From a virus, in IMG/VR virus record IMGVR_UViG_3300012920_000172, positions 1 through 29,784 of that record: a DNA stretch of 29,784 nt, one strand, 5' to 3'. The number at the start of each line of letters is the position of its first letter. Positions within the stretch are counted from its first letter, which is position 1. Shown here piece after piece: positions 8,401 through 14,593 of this stretch. The position numbers and the translations under genes are program-made. The notes under the pieces are model-generated. The model had not been told where the DNA came from. It did no database searches and saw nothing but the letters and a program-made list of their open reading frames with translations.

Positions 8401-9373
8401 GTTTAACTCGGGTGTTTCATCAACATCAATGCCGGCACTAAATGACACTGCTGGTTGCGAAGTAGCTGACATTCATATAACTGGTACAGTTTTATTTGAT
8501 AGCCTTACTTCGATAAGCGGCGGACTTGGATTGTTTACTGACTATGATGTTTCGGTAACTGGTCGTGTTCTCCATCCATTCAAATCAGACAGAACAACAC
8601 CAACCACTTCTAAAACAGCATTCATGGTTTATTCAGGATCTATTGGGAGTACCAATCTTAATACCAATGAATACTTCAATACAGAGGACTATCGTATAGT
8701 TTCTGGGAACTATATCTCACAGTCTAATACAACATCATCGGCAAACGCTTGGGATTCAACATTATCAGTCAACGATGCTGGTGGAGAAGCCGCACATAGT
8801 GATGGCATGGTAACTGTTAATGGGTATGCCATTTCACCTCTTATGATTGGAAACGCTGGTGACACAAGAAACGCTGCTGATGGTGGTTCGCTTCAAGCCC
8901 CAAGTAGCAATCCAAACTACTCAACTTTGTCAAACAGCACGAGAACTTACTATAGATACTTTAGGAATAATTCTGGTCTTGCAAAAGCCACGTTCACCTT
9001 GACGCTGTATGGAGATGCGAATCTTATCTCAAAGTCTGGTGCTTTCTATACTGGTACACTTGGGGCAAATAAAAACATCCAAGTTGAACTTAAGGTTCCA
9101 TTTGATCCGGCCTTTACAGGATTGGATGACACTTCAACGGCATGGGGAGACTGTATCAAACCATATAGTGTTGGAACACAACCAGATTCAGATGGAGTTG
9201 GAATATTTAATGGGGGAGGAAGCGATCTCAATCAAACCGTGGGAGGATCTGGTCGAGACATAGCACTACAATTACAAGGCAAGCAAGTCAGAAGTAACCA
9301 GTACTTTGTTGTTAAGATATCAGCACATGAAGATTGGACTGGGTATCTATCTAGAATTGCGATAACATATTAG
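5483..9373 (+). CDS. Giant two-module fibre-like virion protein
   Basis: 1296 residues, ATG after GGGAGG (5473-5478). Architecture: an N-terminal ~95-residue region with beta-type fibre-like sequence; a GGSGGGGSG hinge (97-105); a linker containing TIGAAEDGDYTDGLYTDF and TAIDRFNEVLKILAP (106-145); then two homologous modules, residues 146-707 and 708-1296. Paired landmarks include SAKLSFG, VGWNYARVIH/VGWNYARLIH, TNYVEWINDPSG/TNYVEWVVDPSG, YRNVYPDGT/YRNVYQNGT, EDYRITSASYISQ/EDYRIVSGNYISQ and DESWTGYLAQL/HEDWTGYLSRI. Charge is low, with no membrane segments. The composition and the neighbouring fibre-like genes suggest a tail-fibre or head-surface protein, perhaps contacting the host. The N-terminal part would attach to the virion and the modules would project; this is inference. 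Confidence 0.85.
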   Translation: MAEFGWAYVAGGAITGALGPTGSILLKKGDTEISGSPRLVFDTGSYELQLQGTLSASSAITASNLNLYGVSAGTPPNTSSYLAVDSNYNLVLTSAAGGSGGGGSGTIGAAEDGDYTDGLYTDFVTTTPVGTAIDRFNEVLKILAPSPAPALTEINYDNSAGVSAKLSFGASAAITDYTSSGTAAGFDAVDIGEVYESDTSGSNFRLGIYDGTTDVTGFLNYSTVESVSNGNLAYSNDAFGNANEGTLKLELNGTIIHSIALSGLAGSGDPNSGSANSLTGDSGFTNVSVTASSIDGNGAEWYIFKHRTAKYKIDVNEQLVGWNYARVIHTIGSTDYETNYVEWINDPSGAVDDLSITNARIEDITTEGSVYLSGVKYNTQLTASYKGELNNIYRNVYPDGTPVSFNATRATTPSAQALTDLTAGSNDETGIFPITGTFNLNGVLNPSQTIGQGISVTHPLKANLVNQGSATATGFLIYDSTPPTTTNLIETFIDEDYRITSASYISQLEASNGTWDSEVHLTSSGLSGYNDGLVQIGTSQYSGRLYSPIASALPNSGDFSALANGDAGNPDYSSESGTRTYFRKIQNTSGATKYDMEISTTKNGTTFNNSALGTGNAHFYIKIPGVTGWMDISQNFVYGSITDGDGALVSGASNDTDSGNNTHHITFGTAAVANNQYVVIKMEADESWTGYLAQLQFTFGASSETAASPQALSDIDANDTGTSAKLSFGSSNTITDYSNATGSSISLTNFDSNDLYSVSGDRRGIFSSAPTIDGEINDGISADGGGDYPSKAFGDAYDGDLILEVNGSEVHTIDISSTLSAINTTNGNGSRLNVSAVSFSTTSDSIPDYNKPYRTGTYEIDPADHNVGWNYARLIHRTGGGDTVTNYVEWVVDPSGSTDDTAFGTATLANFDHNDVYYQSGIGYFASRPSASFDFLARNFYRNVYQNGTAISFPTTTNCSISNIRITGSGINTFNSGVSSTSMPALNDTAGCEVADIHITGTVLFDSLTSISGGLGLFTDYDVSVTGRVLHPFKSDRTTPTTSKTAFMVYSGSIGSTNLNTNEYFNTEDYRIVSGNYISQSNTTSSANAWDSTLSVNDAGGEAAHSDGMVTVNGYAISPLMIGNAGDTRNAADGGSLQAPSSNPNYSTLSNSTRTYYRYFRNNSGLAKATFTLTLYGDANLISKSGAFYTGTLGANKNIQVELKVPFDPAFTGLDDTSTAWGDCIKPYSVGTQPDSDGVGIFNGGGSDLNQTVGGSGRDIALQLQGKQVRSNQYFVVKISAHEDWTGYLSRIAITY
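5918..7603 (+). repeat. Module copy 1 (residues 146-707) of the giant fibre-like protein
   Basis: First copy of a ~570-residue protein module, aligned by eye from SPAPALTEI to GASSETAA. It is divergent from copy 2 at DNA level, so this is an old duplication rather than a recent tandem repeat. Confidence 0.8.
7604..9370 (+). repeat. Module copy 2 (residues 708-1296) of the giant fibre-like protein
   Basis: Second copy, from SPQALSDID to the C-terminus. Landmark motifs keep the same order as in copy 1. It is slightly longer (589 versus 562 residues) because of extra loops, e.g. around residues 945-1000 and 1215-1255. Confidence 0.8.
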
Positions 9374-9381
9374 AGGATAGA

Positions 9382-10479
9382 ATGAGCACAGGAAAGACCA
9401 ATTTAACATCAACGCAATTCGCAGCCAAAAAGCTTTTGGGTAAAGCACAAACCTCGAACTTGAAATCGGACGTTAACGAAGTAATACCTTCAAATGTCTC
9501 GATGCCCTCAGAGGGTATTTTTGCTGAAGCTATTCCAAATGATCCGGGTGTCGCTTTTTATACATTGTATTCGGCATCGGCTGGTGGACCAGCAACCGTT
9601 GAACAAGTTTATTTTGATATTGTCTCTATTTCTGATACAATATATGATGCTAATGATTCTGGTGGTGGTGGAGATGAGGCTTCTGCTCAAGGCCCTCACG
9701 GTTATTATTTAAAACTACCTTCTGACTATGAAACCACCTCATCTAACCCCAATGCTGGGAATGATGTTTTCACCAATGGCAAGCGAGTATATGATTCTCG
9801 TGGTGGCTTGCAGATAATTCCTCCTTTGATTTCAAATGCATCGCCTAATCGATATGTAATGAAAATCTACAAAGGTGATCCATCTGATGCTGCTAATGAG
9901 ATAACATCCGGAGATTCAATCGACTGGCAAGTTGATTACTATGCCGGTACGATCTTTATTCAAGATTACGATGCATCAAAAGTTCCCTTAACCGCATCAG
10001 CATACCTTTATGTTGGTAAATTCCTAGACGAAAAGATTTCGGATATCTCCTCTTCTGCTGGCGCGATAGTGGCTAAAGATGAGGGTTCAAATCTTACAAC
10101 TACCGCTGCATCCTTTAATTTCGTCGGCTCTGGTGTCACTGCTACAAACTCTGGTAATGATGTAACTGTAACAATTGCTGGAGGTGCCTCTTATTCTAGA
10201 AGAGCAGTTACGGCGACTATTACAGCTTCTGTTAGTGATGTTATACTTGGTGTCTCTGGAACAGCTGCGATTGACATACGACTCCCCTCTGCTGCTGATT
10301 ACGATGCTGGACAGCATTTTACCGTTAAAGACGAGAGTGGAGCAGCCAATACAAAGAACATCACAATTCTCGCTAGCGGCTCTCAAACAATTGATGGAGT
10401 TGCCTCTGTAGTACTCGAGAGCCCATATTCTGCTGTCAATATATACTCAGACGGCACATCGAAATTCTTCATCTACTAG
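9382..10479 (+). CDS. Fibre-like virion protein with shared C-terminal SQTIDG module
   Basis: 365 residues, ATG at 9382 after GAGG (9373-9376). The N-terminal ~60 residues hold AAKKLLGKAQTSNL and an AIPNDPGVAFYTLYSAS segment. The middle (70-215) is beta-rich with an acidic GGGGDE loop and a DSIDWQVDYYAGTIFIQDYD stretch that looks like a globular virion domain. Then follows a repeat-type segment (AIVAKDEGSNLTTTAASFNFVG). The last ~80 residues (DIRLPSAADYDAGQHFTVKDESG, ITILASGSQTIDGVASVVLESPYSAVNIYSDG) match the C-terminus of the next gene product. Such C-terminal modules are common in phage fibre and surface proteins. The exact location on the virion is unknown. Confidence 0.8.
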   Translation: MSTGKTNLTSTQFAAKKLLGKAQTSNLKSDVNEVIPSNVSMPSEGIFAEAIPNDPGVAFYTLYSASAGGPATVEQVYFDIVSISDTIYDANDSGGGGDEASAQGPHGYYLKLPSDYETTSSNPNAGNDVFTNGKRVYDSRGGLQIIPPLISNASPNRYVMKIYKGDPSDAANEITSGDSIDWQVDYYAGTIFIQDYDASKVPLTASAYLYVGKFLDEKISDISSSAGAIVAKDEGSNLTTTAASFNFVGSGVTATNSGNDVTVTIAGGASYSRRAVTATITASVSDVILGVSGTAAIDIRLPSAADYDAGQHFTVKDESGAANTKNITILASGSQTIDGVASVVLESPYSAVNIYSDGTSKFFIY

Positions 10480-10499
10480 GTAAATTCATCAGTCATCAC

Positions 10500-10507
10500 A
10501 CTAGTTA
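10500..10507 (+). promoter_or_regulatory. ACTAGTTA, weak variant of the candidate promoter box
   Basis: One mismatch from ACTATTTA, but it lies upstream of the terminator at 10515 rather than after it, unlike the others. It is listed so that it can be tested; it may be chance. Confidence 0.15.
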
Positions 10508-10514
10508 TTACGGG

Positions 10515-10531
10515 AGACCTACGGGTCTTTT
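10515..10531 (+). terminator. Short intrinsic terminator with UACG tetraloop
   Basis: Stem AGACC (10515-10519) and GGTCT (10524-10528) is closed by a C(TACG)G tetraloop, a very stable UNCG-type loop in RNA, followed by four Ts. It is short, so termination may be partial. Confidence 0.65.
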
Positions 10532-10559
10532 GTCATATATATCTTGGAGGATTTTTTTT

Positions 10560-12044
10560 ATGGCTTATAAATTTCAATTAGGAGCTGCTCGTTTGAGTGG
10601 TTCTCTTACACAAGAAGGCGACATCAACGGCGAAGGCAATATTGCTATCGCTGACTCCGCTACTATCGGATGTGCTTCTGATGCTGACCTTATTACACTC
10701 GCTGACACAGCTGTTACTTTTGCTAGTAACGCTGATGTTAATATCGCAAAAGCTGGCGGTCTTCAGATCGGTGGTTCTGCTGTAACTTCTACAGCAGCTG
10801 AGATCAATTTACTTGATGCAATTACTCGTGGTTCAATTATCTATGGTGACGCTTCTGGAGCTTCTGCTCGCTTGGCTGTTGGTTCTGCCAACACTGTTCT
10901 TGCTACTGACGGAACTGACATTGGTTACTCTCAAATTGACAACGCAATGATTGACAATAGTGCTGCTATTGCTTTTTCTAAGTTAGCTTCTTTATCTGAT
11001 GGAAACATCTTAGTAGGTAATGGTTCTAACGTTGCAACTTCTGTTGCTATGTCTGGTGATATCGCTATCGATAACGCTGGTGCGACTACTATTCAAGCAA
11101 ATGCTGTTGAAGGTACTATGTTGAATGCTAACGTTGTTGATGATTCATCAATCGAGATTTCTTCTAATGCTCTTCAAGTTAAGGCTTCTGGTGTAACCAA
11201 TGCCATGCTTGCCAATTCTGACGTAACAATCGGTTCTACCGCTGTTGCTCTCGGTGCTACTCAAACTTCATTCTCTGGTCTTACTGGGCTTGACTTCACT
11301 GCTGCAAGTGCTGCTATTGCTTCATCTATTGGCGCAAATAACCTTACTCTTGGTGGCTCTACTTCTACCGTTATCGTTGCTGGTAACTTGACTGTTCAAG
11401 GAACAACAACAACTGTAGATTCTACAACTATCAACGTATCTTCATCTTTCACATTTGAAGGTGTTGCTGATGATTTCGAAACTACTCTCGGTATTGTTGA
11501 TCCGGCCGCTGATAGAACTGTTCTTTTGCCGAACAACTCTGGTGTTCTTGCAATTTTTGATCCATCATTAAGTGATAGTGAATTGGCAACTGCATTGACT
11601 GCTGCACCTTCTGAACTTAACTTGCTTGATGCTGGTGCTGGCTCTTCTGTAGCTCTTGCTTCTGGTGACGGACTTATCATATTCGATGCTACTGATTCAA
11701 ATAATGGTAAGAAAGTACTTATGTCTGATGTTTCTACATTTGTTGGTGACAACATTGCTGTAAACGTTCAGAACGTAGCTGCTGCTGGTACACTTCAAGT
11801 TGGTGTTAACTACTTCTCAGACATGGGTTCTGATGGTGAAGATGCTGTGACTCTTCCTGCTTCTCCATCTGTTGGACAGTCTGTTAAGGTTAAGGCTCCT
11901 TCTGATTGCTCCTCTGCTCGTTATATCACTATCAACCGCGCTGGTTCTCAAACAATTGACGGTGAAACCTCAATTCGTCTTGAGTCTCCTTTTGCTGCTG
12001 TTGAACTTGTTTATGTAGCTTCAGACCTTTGGAGAGTATTCTAA
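10560..12044 (+). CDS. Ala/Ser/Thr-rich fibre-like virion protein
   Basis: I use ATG 10560, 9 nt after GGAGG (10546-10550); a frame from 10530 begins inside the terminator and is rejected. 494 residues, almost devoid of aromatic and charged residues. Repeated phrases such as STAAEINLLDA and APSELNLLDA, DGNILVGNGSNVA, DNSAAIAFSKL and NLTVQGTTTTVDSTTINVSSSFTFEG are of a type I know from structural proteins of marine T4-like phages. The last ~70 residues (SVGQSVKVKAPSD, INRAGSQTIDGETSIRLESPFAAVELVY) match the C-terminus of the preceding protein. The codons favour GCT, TCT, CTT and GGT strongly, like the capsid gene and unlike its neighbours, suggesting high expression. It is probably an abundant fibre or surface protein. 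Confidence 0.82.
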   Translation: MAYKFQLGAARLSGSLTQEGDINGEGNIAIADSATIGCASDADLITLADTAVTFASNADVNIAKAGGLQIGGSAVTSTAAEINLLDAITRGSIIYGDASGASARLAVGSANTVLATDGTDIGYSQIDNAMIDNSAAIAFSKLASLSDGNILVGNGSNVATSVAMSGDIAIDNAGATTIQANAVEGTMLNANVVDDSSIEISSNALQVKASGVTNAMLANSDVTIGSTAVALGATQTSFSGLTGLDFTAASAAIASSIGANNLTLGGSTSTVIVAGNLTVQGTTTTVDSTTINVSSSFTFEGVADDFETTLGIVDPAADRTVLLPNNSGVLAIFDPSLSDSELATALTAAPSELNLLDAGAGSSVALASGDGLIIFDATDSNNGKKVLMSDVSTFVGDNIAVNVQNVAAAGTLQVGVNYFSDMGSDGEDAVTLPASPSVGQSVKVKAPSDCSSARYITINRAGSQTIDGETSIRLESPFAAVELVYVASDLWRVF

Positions 12045-12070
12045 TCTAAAGTCACATGTTTTATCATGGG

Positions 12071-12096
12071 GGGTCGGGCTTTGCCCGACCCTTTTT
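12071..12096 (+). terminator. Strong intrinsic terminator
   Basis: A perfect 9-bp stem, GGGTCGGGC (12071-12079) and GCCCGACCC (12083-12091), with a TTT loop is followed by TTTTT. It is the strongest terminator in the window and follows the highly codon-biased gene. Confidence 0.93.
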
Positions 12097-12103
12097 CTAT
12101 TTA
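12096..12103 (+). promoter_or_regulatory. TCTATTTA box, candidate late promoter
   Basis: It differs by one base from ACTATTTA. It begins at the last T of the terminator and lies 25 nt before ATG 12121, so the unit after it would have its own start site. Confidence 0.4.
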
Positions 12104-12120
12104 TAAAAAGGAGAATTTTT

Positions 12121-12993
12121 ATGTCGTATAAATATTCAAAAGGTTCCCAAGTTATTGGAGATCTTAAGGCCGCCGATGATGCTCAACGGAATACGGTGAT
12201 AGACTTTGGTGAAGACCAAATTGAATTTCAAACAAGTGGCTCTACAAGAATGACTGTGTCTAATCAAGGAGTTCAAGTTACAGGCTTGATGATTGGAGAT
12301 GAATATTCACTACCCGACACAGATGGTTCCGCCGATCAAGTTATTAAAACGGATGGGAATGGAACACTATCGTTTGCGACTATCTCTGGTGGTAGCGGCT
12401 CACCCGGTGGTTCCGATACACAGGTTCAGATTAATAATGGTGGTTCTTTTGGAGGGTCTAGCGGACTAACTTTTGATGGAGACACGCTTTTCGTTAGCAG
12501 TTCGCTTCAGTTGGTTGGAGATCAAAGATTATATGATCCTGACTTTGCTTCTGATAATGAGAGGAAAAGAAGCTTTACATACAAGTCACACCGACACTTT
12601 AGACTAATATCAGCTAATACATGGCATGATGTTGTTTCTTTCAGGCCATACAAGACCGGGACGACGACTGACCCTGAATCTAATTCATTTTACGCCGTGG
12701 TAGGCTTCAGACTTGAAATACATGGCAGCACAGGTGGTGTTGGTGCTGGTAGTAAAAGTAGAGTTGGTCATGTAGCGTACAATGGATCATCAGCTGATTC
12801 TGCAAATGCTTCGGATACATCTCTAGGAAACCCTATTAGTACTCGAGTAAACATGTCTGGGTGGACCACAACACTGCAAATTAATCCAAATCAAAGTGGA
12901 GCAAGCAGTTTTACTGGTGTTGTTTATGTAGAGATATATTTTACAAGAGGCGAAGGAAGTAACGGCAATAATATAGAATGGAGTATAACATAA
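12121..12993 (+). CDS. Fibre-like virion protein with Gly/Ser-rich linker
   Basis: 290 residues, ATG with AGGAG at 12109-12113. The N-terminal ~95 residues look like a shaft or adaptor (QIEFQTSGSTRMTVSNQGVQVTGL; ADQVIKTDGNGTLSFATISGG). A Gly/Ser-rich linker follows (SGGSGSPGGSDTQVQINNGG), then a FDGDTLFVSSSLQLVGDQ repeat. The C-terminal half (150-290) is a beta-rich globular domain with Arg/His/Trp residues (SFTYKSHRHFRLISANTWHDVVSF; FYAVVGFRLEIHG; VVYVEIYFTRG). This layout suits a short fibre with a terminal receptor-binding-type domain; which virion part it belongs to is not known. Its stop overlaps the next ATG. Confidence 0.78.
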   Translation: MSYKYSKGSQVIGDLKAADDAQRNTVIDFGEDQIEFQTSGSTRMTVSNQGVQVTGLMIGDEYSLPDTDGSADQVIKTDGNGTLSFATISGGSGSPGGSDTQVQINNGGSFGGSSGLTFDGDTLFVSSSLQLVGDQRLYDPDFASDNERKRSFTYKSHRHFRLISANTWHDVVSFRPYKTGTTTDPESNSFYAVVGFRLEIHGSTGGVGAGSKSRVGHVAYNGSSADSANASDTSLGNPISTRVNMSGWTTTLQINPNQSGASSFTGVVYVEIYFTRGEGSNGNNIEWSIT

Positions 12994-13307
12994 TGTCAGA
13001 TTCAACAATAGAAATAGGAAACGTACACATAGAAGGTGTAATTAAGCTTCACGCTCAATCAGAAGCACCGGCAACAGAAGATCATCATGCTCACATATAT
13101 GGCACTTCCTTAAGTGGCTCAACACAAATATTTGTACAAGATAGCGATGGAAATCAAACAAAAATCTCTCCTCACAATGAACAAGGCGAGTGGGAATACT
13201 ATTGTCGCAATACAAAAACTGGTAAACACATCAAGATTAATATGGAGAAAATGATCCGTAAGCTTGAAGAAATCACTGGTGAGTCTTTTATCGAGATCAT
13301 AGAATAG
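12993..13307 (+). CDS. Small conserved-type protein following fibre gene; possible fibre accessory
   Basis: I choose ATG 12993, which overlaps the upstream stop (TAATG) and has GGAG at 12980-12983, 9 nt away; an in-frame ATG at 12978 would sit on that ribosome site. 104 residues. The N-terminal part is beta-like (STIEIGNVHIEGVIKLHAQS) with an acidic-His stretch EDHHAHIYG. The C-terminal part SPHNEQGEWEYYCRNTKTGK followed by an amphipathic helix NMEKMIRKLEEITGESFIE looks like a family I recall only as hypothetical in aquatic phages. A chaperone or attachment factor for the adjacent fibre is a guess from position. Confidence 0.75.
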   Translation: MSDSTIEIGNVHIEGVIKLHAQSEAPATEDHHAHIYGTSLSGSTQIFVQDSDGNQTKISPHNEQGEWEYYCRNTKTGKHIKINMEKMIRKLEEITGESFIEIIE

Positions 13308-13323
13308 ACTTTAAAGTCTTTTT
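13306..13323 (+). terminator. AT-rich intrinsic terminator
   Basis: The perfect palindrome AGACTTTAAAGTCT (13306-13319; stem AGACT/AGTCT, loop TTAA) runs into TTTTTC. It overlaps the stop codon of the preceding gene. The stem is weaker than those of the GC-rich terminators. Confidence 0.7.
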
Positions 13324-13335
13324 CTTTGTTTTGTC

Positions 13336-13343
13336 ACTATTTA
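13336..13343 (+). promoter_or_regulatory. ACTATTTA box, candidate late promoter of the scaffold-capsid unit
   Basis: An exact ACTATTTA begins 13 nt after the terminator T-tract and 38 nt before the scaffold ATG at 13374. The same box recurs before gp13, gp18, the tail tube and the 25066 gene. Confidence 0.5.
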
Positions 13344-13373
13344 GAATGATACGTATACTAGGAGTAAGCATTA

Positions 13374-14570
13374 ATGTCTTCAATGTTAGAACAAGCTATT
13401 GTAGATGCACAAGCACTACGAGAAGCAGCACTTAAAAATGCTGAACAAGCACTTATAGAAAAATTTACACCTCAAATTAAAGAGGCTGTTGAAACTCTCC
13501 TTGAGGGAGATATGGCAGAGCCTAAACGAAAAGCTTCATACAATGGAAAGAACTACACTGTTCAAGATGTTGAAGATGGTAAAGCCACCATTATGCGAGG
13601 AGGTGAAAAGTCTTTCGTTGTTTCCGAAGGGGAGCTCGGAGAGGAACTCGATGAAGAGTTGCTCCAAGAAGAAGAGGGCGCTATGGGTGGAGGAGCAGCC
13701 GCTCCTGCTGCTAGTCTTTCAGCTCCTTTTGCTGGATCTCCTGTTGTTGATCCGAATCAAACAGTTGAATTTTCTGTTGATGTTGAAGAGCCTGTATATG
13801 AATTTGATCTTGAGGCCTTGAAATCTGAGATGGATGAGGAAGAACCAGCAGATGATGCTGATAAATCAGGTCCCGATCAATTACTTGGAGATCTTGATCT
13901 TGCTGGCGATGAGGATCCCTTAGCAGATCTTGATCTTGGTGATGAAGATGAAGAGGACGATCTTATTAATGAGATTATGGACCTCATGAACGAAATGGGT
14001 GAAGACGAAGTTATAGAAGAAGAACTTAAAGTCGACACCTCAGAGCAAAAACACGGTCACATCGTAACTGATGAAGCGACCAAAAAATATGATGAAGAGC
14101 TTCGTAAAGCCCAACTTGAGTCTGATGAAATGAAAGAAGAGTTGGAAGATGAGAAAAAGAAGAACGAAGATCTCAAAGAAACAATTAAACGATTTAAACA
14201 CAAGAATAAACAATACAAGGATGTTGTTGAGAAGCTTTCTCAAAAACTCAATGAGACTCTCCTCTCCAACGCTAAATTGCTTTATTCTAATAAAACTTTG
14301 AGCGATGCCTCCCTGAATGAGCGACAAAAGACAAAAATTGTTGAAGCCATCGCAAAGTCGAGAACTCCCGAAGAAGCGAAACATCTTTGTGAGACTCTTA
14401 ATGCTACGGTCACATCGAGTAGAGACGCAAAAGCTCCTCGAACCCTAAGCGAGTCAGTGCAAAGAAAGTCAAATCTTTCTGGAATTCTTAACACTAGAAA
14501 ACAGCGAGTAAATGAATCTGTTGAGCATACCTTTGCAGACAAGATGAAGAAACTTGCTGGGATCAAATAG
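13374..14570 (+). CDS. gp22: Prohead core scaffold protein (T4 gp22-like)
   Basis: 398 residues, ATG with AGGAG at 13360-13364. The protein is very acidic and helical: an N-terminal helix LREAALKNAEQALIEKFTPQIKEAVETLLEG (described in part here; residues ~16-46), then an Asp/Glu-rich middle (about 85-225) including LGDLDLAGDEDPLADLDLGDEDEE, then a long coiled coil (about 235-305), and a C-terminal basic tail ending in FADKMKKLAGIK. The coil, the acidity and the position directly upstream of the capsid gene match gp22, which forms the prohead core and is degraded by gp21 to make room for DNA. T4 gp22 is 269 aa, so this one is longer, mainly through the acidic middle. Sequence similarity itself is low-complexity, so the call rests partly on context. 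Confidence 0.82.
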   Translation: MSSMLEQAIVDAQALREAALKNAEQALIEKFTPQIKEAVETLLEGDMAEPKRKASYNGKNYTVQDVEDGKATIMRGGEKSFVVSEGELGEELDEELLQEEEGAMGGGAAAPAASLSAPFAGSPVVDPNQTVEFSVDVEEPVYEFDLEALKSEMDEEEPADDADKSGPDQLLGDLDLAGDEDPLADLDLGDEDEEDDLINEIMDLMNEMGEDEVIEEELKVDTSEQKHGHIVTDEATKKYDEELRKAQLESDEMKEELEDEKKKNEDLKETIKRFKHKNKQYKDVVEKLSQKLNETLLSNAKLLYSNKTLSDASLNERQKTKIVEAIAKSRTPEEAKHLCETLNATVTSSRDAKAPRTLSESVQRKSNLSGILNTRKQRVNESVEHTFADKMKKLAGIK

Positions 14571-14593
14571 ATATACTTTTGGAGGTTATTAAA

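Noticed and set aside
4745-9570. Shared PNDPGV phrase in the 4414 and 9382 gene products
   Set aside because: Six residues in otherwise unlike sequences; not enough to claim a common domain without a profile comparison.
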